Source: a virus
Length of the DNA stretch: 31,154 nucleotides
Strand: one strand, 5' to 3'
IMG/VR virus record: IMGVR_UViG_3300003324_000172
Coordinates: 1-31,154 of that record
Shown one piece after another: positions 28,807-31,154 of the stretch (positions within the stretch are counted from its first letter, which is position 1; each line of letters opens with the position of its first letter). A model generated the notes under the pieces. The model was not told where the DNA came from and ran no database searches. It was given only the letters and a program-made list of their open reading frames with translations. The position numbers and the translations under genes are program-made.

Positions 28807-29721
28807 CTAAGAGCTTGCGCCTTGTGAGCTGATGATGCTAAATGCAGCACCGTCAAAGATTGCAAAGCCAAACACTGCCTCAGCGCGGATTGCAATTTCG
28901 TTGGTTCGCTTTAGGTCACCTGCGCCATCTGGGTCACCATACTCAATGGTTTCTAGTGGCACTTCGCGTGCAACACCCCACTTAAATGCGCGCCAGTCAC
29001 CAAGGATAGCTTGGATGCTAACCTCAGATGCCTCTAGCTCCTGCCGACCTGAGACAGTATCGCTAGATGCAGCCTGCAGACCTTGGAAACTATCAAATCC
29101 GAAACCAAGCCCCAATTCTGGGTACAGTGGGCGGTTCTGACTGTCCTTTTTGCGTGCGAGCTGACCAGCAAATACAGGGTCAAGGGCAATACCAGTGGCA
29201 ATGTAACCAGCCTCTTGCAAATCGCTAGCAGCGGTTTCAAGGTCAGTTTGAACATTACCAGTAGAAACTACGCGAGCTACACCGTTTCCGGCTTTATCAA
29301 AGTAGTTAGTAACACTGGATGCAATTTCGCCGGTAAGTGGGTTAATACCATGAATGGCAACAAGGTCAAGGGCGCGGCTGAGGGCTGTAGCAACATTGGC
29401 AACAAGCGCATCAACAATACCTGCTTGATAATCCTCATCTTCCCACATCACTTCATTGCTAAAGCGGTAGGTGATTTGGACCTTGTAAGTCTTAACAGTA
29501 GCCTTGCTAGGCGTACCATCCATGCTTGACTTACTTGCAGACTCACCAACCAGCTCTGCCTTTGGCGTTGCTGTAAATGTAAAGTGGTCTGTGCTGCCTA
29601 CTTTTACATCTGGCAAAGATGGTGCTAGTGCAGCAAGTACACCACCACGAATGTTTTTGCTCCAAGACTCGCCAGTGTGATTGGCAAGGTTCAAGGCGCT
29701 AGTGCGGAGGGGATTACCCAT
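28807..29721 (-). CDS. major capsid protein (HK97 fold)
   Basis: 304 residues forming the icosahedral shell. The N-arm is short. The E-loop/P-domain segment is DVKVGSTDHFTFTATPKAEL, then TYKVQITYRFSNEVMWEDED, LDLVAIHGINPLTG, and the A-domain GYIATGIALDPVFAGQLARK and FKWGVAREVPLETIEYGD. The order and the preceding scaffold gene support the HK97 fold. There is no long N-terminal delta domain, which agrees with a separate scaffold. GAGGT is the ribosome site; transcription comes from the scaffold promoter and ends at 28761-28778. Confidence 0.9.
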   Translation of the reverse strand: MGNPLRTSALNLANHTGESWSKNIRGGVLAALAPSLPDVKVGSTDHFTFTATPKAELVGESASKSSMDGTPSKATVKTYKVQITYRFSNEVMWEDEDYQAGIVDALVANVATALSRALDLVAIHGINPLTGEIASSVTNYFDKAGNGVARVVSTGNVQTDLETAASDLQEAGYIATGIALDPVFAGQLARKKDSQNRPLYPELGLGFGFDSFQGLQAASSDTVSGRQELEASEVSIQAILGDWRAFKWGVAREVPLETIEYGDPDGAGDLKRTNEIAIRAEAVFGFAIFDGAAFSIISSQGASS

Positions 29722-29751
29722 AATGAATTACCTCGTAACAATTAAATTGGT

Positions 29752-30234
29752 TTAATCGTCAGAGCTTGAGCCGCCGAATAGACTTTTTGCGATTTTCTTG
29801 CTGTCAGTTTGCTTATCACCGGGCTTTTGGTCTTTTTTAATTACAACCTTGCCACCGCTAGTACCAATGCCTTTAGACAACTTTTCAGCTCTCTCGCGCA
29901 TTTCGTCTGCAGTGTCACCAGTAACAAATTCTGCAAGTTCATCTGATAGCTTAAATTCCGAAACAATTTTAACCTTATCGGTCTCAAGTTTGGCTTTGCC
30001 TAGGTCACCAGTTAGCGAGCTAATAGTAGTGTCCTTTTCCTTGAGCTTTGTTTCGTATTCTGACTTGATGGTTTCAACTTTGCCTGCGGTCTCTTTGAGT
30101 GTATCGTAATCCGCAAATTTCTTGCGTTCGCGCTCCAAGCGACTTTCAACAACTTTGTCTACATCTGCCTGAGTATGCAAAGTATCATCTACCTTGACAT
30201 AATCATCGCCATCTTTTTTAAAGTATTCAGCCAT
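29752..30234 (-). CDS. scaffold protein (GP20-like)
   Basis: 160 residues, highly charged and coiled-coil (VDKVVESRLERERKKFADY, KSEYETKLKEKDTTISSL), ending in a Gly/Ser/Asp tail. This is the profile of the phage minor structural GP20/scaffold family that guides procapsid assembly. It directly precedes the capsid gene. The ribosome site GAGGGG is adjacent to the start, and a promoter lies at 30285-30293. Confidence 0.88.
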   Translation of the reverse strand: MAEYFKKDGDDYVKVDDTLHTQADVDKVVESRLERERKKFADYDTLKETAGKVETIKSEYETKLKEKDTTISSLTGDLGKAKLETDKVKIVSEFKLSDELAEFVTGDTADEMRERAEKLSKGIGTSGGKVVIKKDQKPGDKQTDSKKIAKSLFGGSSSDD

Positions 30235-30258
30235 TCCCCTCTTTTCCTTTCCGGTGAG

Positions 30259-30302
30259 TAACCGTTTTAGTCTGACTTATCCCCAATATACCATAACCGT
30301 TT
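30259..30302. repeat. TAACCGTTT direct repeats flanking the capsid-operon promoter
   Basis: TAACCGTTT occurs at 30259-30267 and 30294-30302, on either side of the extended -10 at 30285-30293. The 35-bp spacing places one copy over the upstream promoter DNA and one in the leader, as operator pairs often are. Confidence 0.55.
30285..30293 (-). promoter_or_regulatory. scaffold-capsid promoter
   Basis: TGG-TATATT (30293-30285) is an extended -10 with TTGTTG 18 nt upstream as a weak -35. It would drive scaffold and capsid together, about 45 nt before the scaffold ATG. Confidence 0.65.
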
Positions 30303-30328
30303 ATAATGCAACAACTATTTTGAACAAA

Positions 30329-30700
30329 TTATGTGTTCCGCGCGCCCCAAACATCAACATAGATTTGGTAGCGGTGGTATTGGGCTAATGTATCATCCAA
30401 ATTAACCACAGAGTTTACCTTTGCCCTAGTAATATTGGCATTGTAGGCACATAACTCAATTACCCGGTCTGCAATATCATTGGCTTTGTTCTTGGCTGTG
30501 GCGCGGCTGGTTTTGTGATAGACCTCTATTAATATTTCTGCCTTATCCAACACCATGCTTTCACGCGGACCACCAGTACGGTCTACTAATATGTATTGGT
30601 CACCGGCATTGTCCGGCTTATCGCCATGCGCTGCCCATCCTGTGCCAACTATTGAATTTAGCCAAGCAATTACTACTGCCTCAACATCAACTTTAGCCAT
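30329..30700 (-). CDS. tail terminator / tail completion-like protein
   Basis: 123 residues with the alpha-beta pattern of siphophage tail-terminator proteins: an N-terminal helix VEAVVIAWLNSIVG, strands QYILVDRTGGPRES and AEILIEVYHKTSR, a helix KNKANDIADRVIELCAY, and a last strand HRYQIYVDVW. Such proteins cap the tail tube and join it to the head. The start overlaps the previous stop (TAATG). It is unusual for this gene to lie upstream of the scaffold. Confidence 0.75.
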   Translation of the reverse strand: MAKVDVEAVVIAWLNSIVGTGWAAHGDKPDNAGDQYILVDRTGGPRESMVLDKAEILIEVYHKTSRATAKNKANDIADRVIELCAYNANITRAKVNSVVNLDDTLAQYHRYQIYVDVWGARNT

Positions 30701-31041
30701 TATGCATTTACACTTTCTGCGCGATAGTATCTATTCCACCTAGTAGGCGTGTTACCATCCATAAACTTAACGCTGCTGCTATCAACCGCAAAGGTCTTGC
30801 CATCGTAATCAAAGGTAGAGTTGCCAACATCAGCCGTACTAGCCTTTGGCATGTGTACGCGCACTTGGTCTTTGGACTGCTCCATTGCTTGCTGTTCGCG
30901 TGCTGTGGTTGGTTCAGTAATTGGTGCAACTAGGCAATCAGAAACAGTGACTTGCTGGGTGGTATAGGTTGGATTATTTAAATCATCCACCGCCCCGGCT
31001 ACCTTTTGAGTAAATACTATTTCCATGCCTACCATAAACAT
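30700..31041 (-). CDS. head closure-like protein
   Basis: 113 residues, beta-rich: EIVFTQKVAGAVDDLNN, QQVTVSDCLVAPITEP, QVRVHMPKAST, FDYDGKTFAVDSSSV and NRYYRAESV. This fits head-closure or head-tail joining proteins of the SPP1 gp16 type. AAAGGTG 8 nt before the ATG at 31041 favours that start over an internal Met at 31026. It pairs with the tail terminator that follows. Confidence 0.7.
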   Translation of the reverse strand: MFMVGMEIVFTQKVAGAVDDLNNPTYTTQQVTVSDCLVAPITEPTTAREQQAMEQSKDQVRVHMPKASTADVGNSTFDYDGKTFAVDSSSVKFMDGNTPTRWNRYYRAESVNA

Positions 31042-31154
31042 TATTTTAGCACCTTTTCAATGTCAGAATAAAACGCTTGTCAAAGTTACCCCCGAAAATT
31101 CGGCATTTACACGGCGGAGTCTAAAATTAACAGAGGTAGGTGACCCTCCCCCCC
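31042..31154. other. non-coding right end with C-run
   Basis: No gene is visible. TTGACA on the minus strand at about 31078-31083 is a possible -35 without a good -10. The sequence AATTAACAGAGGT recurs in the control region near 8535. The window ends in GGTGACCCT followed by a run of C, which on the minus strand reads GGGGAGGGTCACC, similar to the repeat unit at 22171. This may be a physical genome end or an assembly artefact. Confidence 0.4.

Noticed and set aside
1-31154. CRISPR array, insertion sequence or integrase
   Set aside because: No regularly spaced repeats, no transposase or recombinase motifs and no att-like core next to a tRNA were seen.
1-31154. Direct terminal repeat proving a circular or complete genome
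   Set aside because: The first and last 30-40 bases share no overlap; completeness stays open.

Overview
The window holds most or all of the genome of a tailed double-stranded DNA phage with siphovirus architecture: terminase, portal, HK97-fold capsid, scaffold, tail tube, frameshifted tail chaperone, tape measure, Dit and tail fibre, plus a lysis cassette. I see no integrase, recombinase-type lysogeny gene, recognisable repressor, DNA polymerase or helicase. Two CHAP peptidoglycan enzymes, one exported with a LysM domain, point to a host with an accessible peptidoglycan wall. The exported LysM-CHAP protein resembles those of Patescibacteria (Ca. Saccharibacteria). Leaderless genes and TGn-extended -10 promoters would fit that group or an actinobacterium. 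The host call is inference. The genetic code is standard.

Layout. (1) 1-1394, rightward: a sugar-nucleotide epimerase and a glycosyltransferase-like protein, ending at a terminator shared with the convergent left arm. (2) 8346-1546, leftward: a dense, overlapping early-type operon of small genes. It includes a cytosine DNA methyltransferase flanked by two membrane peptides, two HAD phosphatase-like proteins, an FtsK-gamma-like winged helix, a secreted Cys-containing protein, several Zn/HTH proteins and an RmlB-like dehydratase. (3) 8347-8881: a control region with back-to-back divergent promoters, an 18-bp direct repeat and a 59-codon gene. (4) 8882-9628, rightward: the exported LysM-CHAP hydrolase. 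(5) 13175-9704, leftward: ParB-like protein, SH3-like protein, small and large terminase and two very small genes, with a zinc-knuckle HNH gene facing the other way at 13291-13680. (6) 15321-13774, leftward: HNH nuclease, small acidic protein, CHAP endolysin and holin-like protein. (7) 31041-15327, leftward: the structural cluster in an unusual order, namely head closure and tail terminator, scaffold, capsid, MuF/ADP-ribosyltransferase-like protein, RusA, portal, connector, three membrane proteins, tail tube, chaperone, tape measure, Dit, tail protein and fibre.

The structural half is cut into short units, each with a terminator and/or a TGn-TATAAT-type promoter. Several start codons lie 6-7 nt after the -10, so the mRNAs are probably leaderless.

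The most striking feature is in the base sequence itself. By eye I find no GATC, GGCC or TCGA in 31 kb. The asymmetric word GGACC occurs about 42 times on the given strand but only once in the opposite orientation, regardless of gene direction. This looks like layered evasion of restriction, or else a polar DNA-reading signal.
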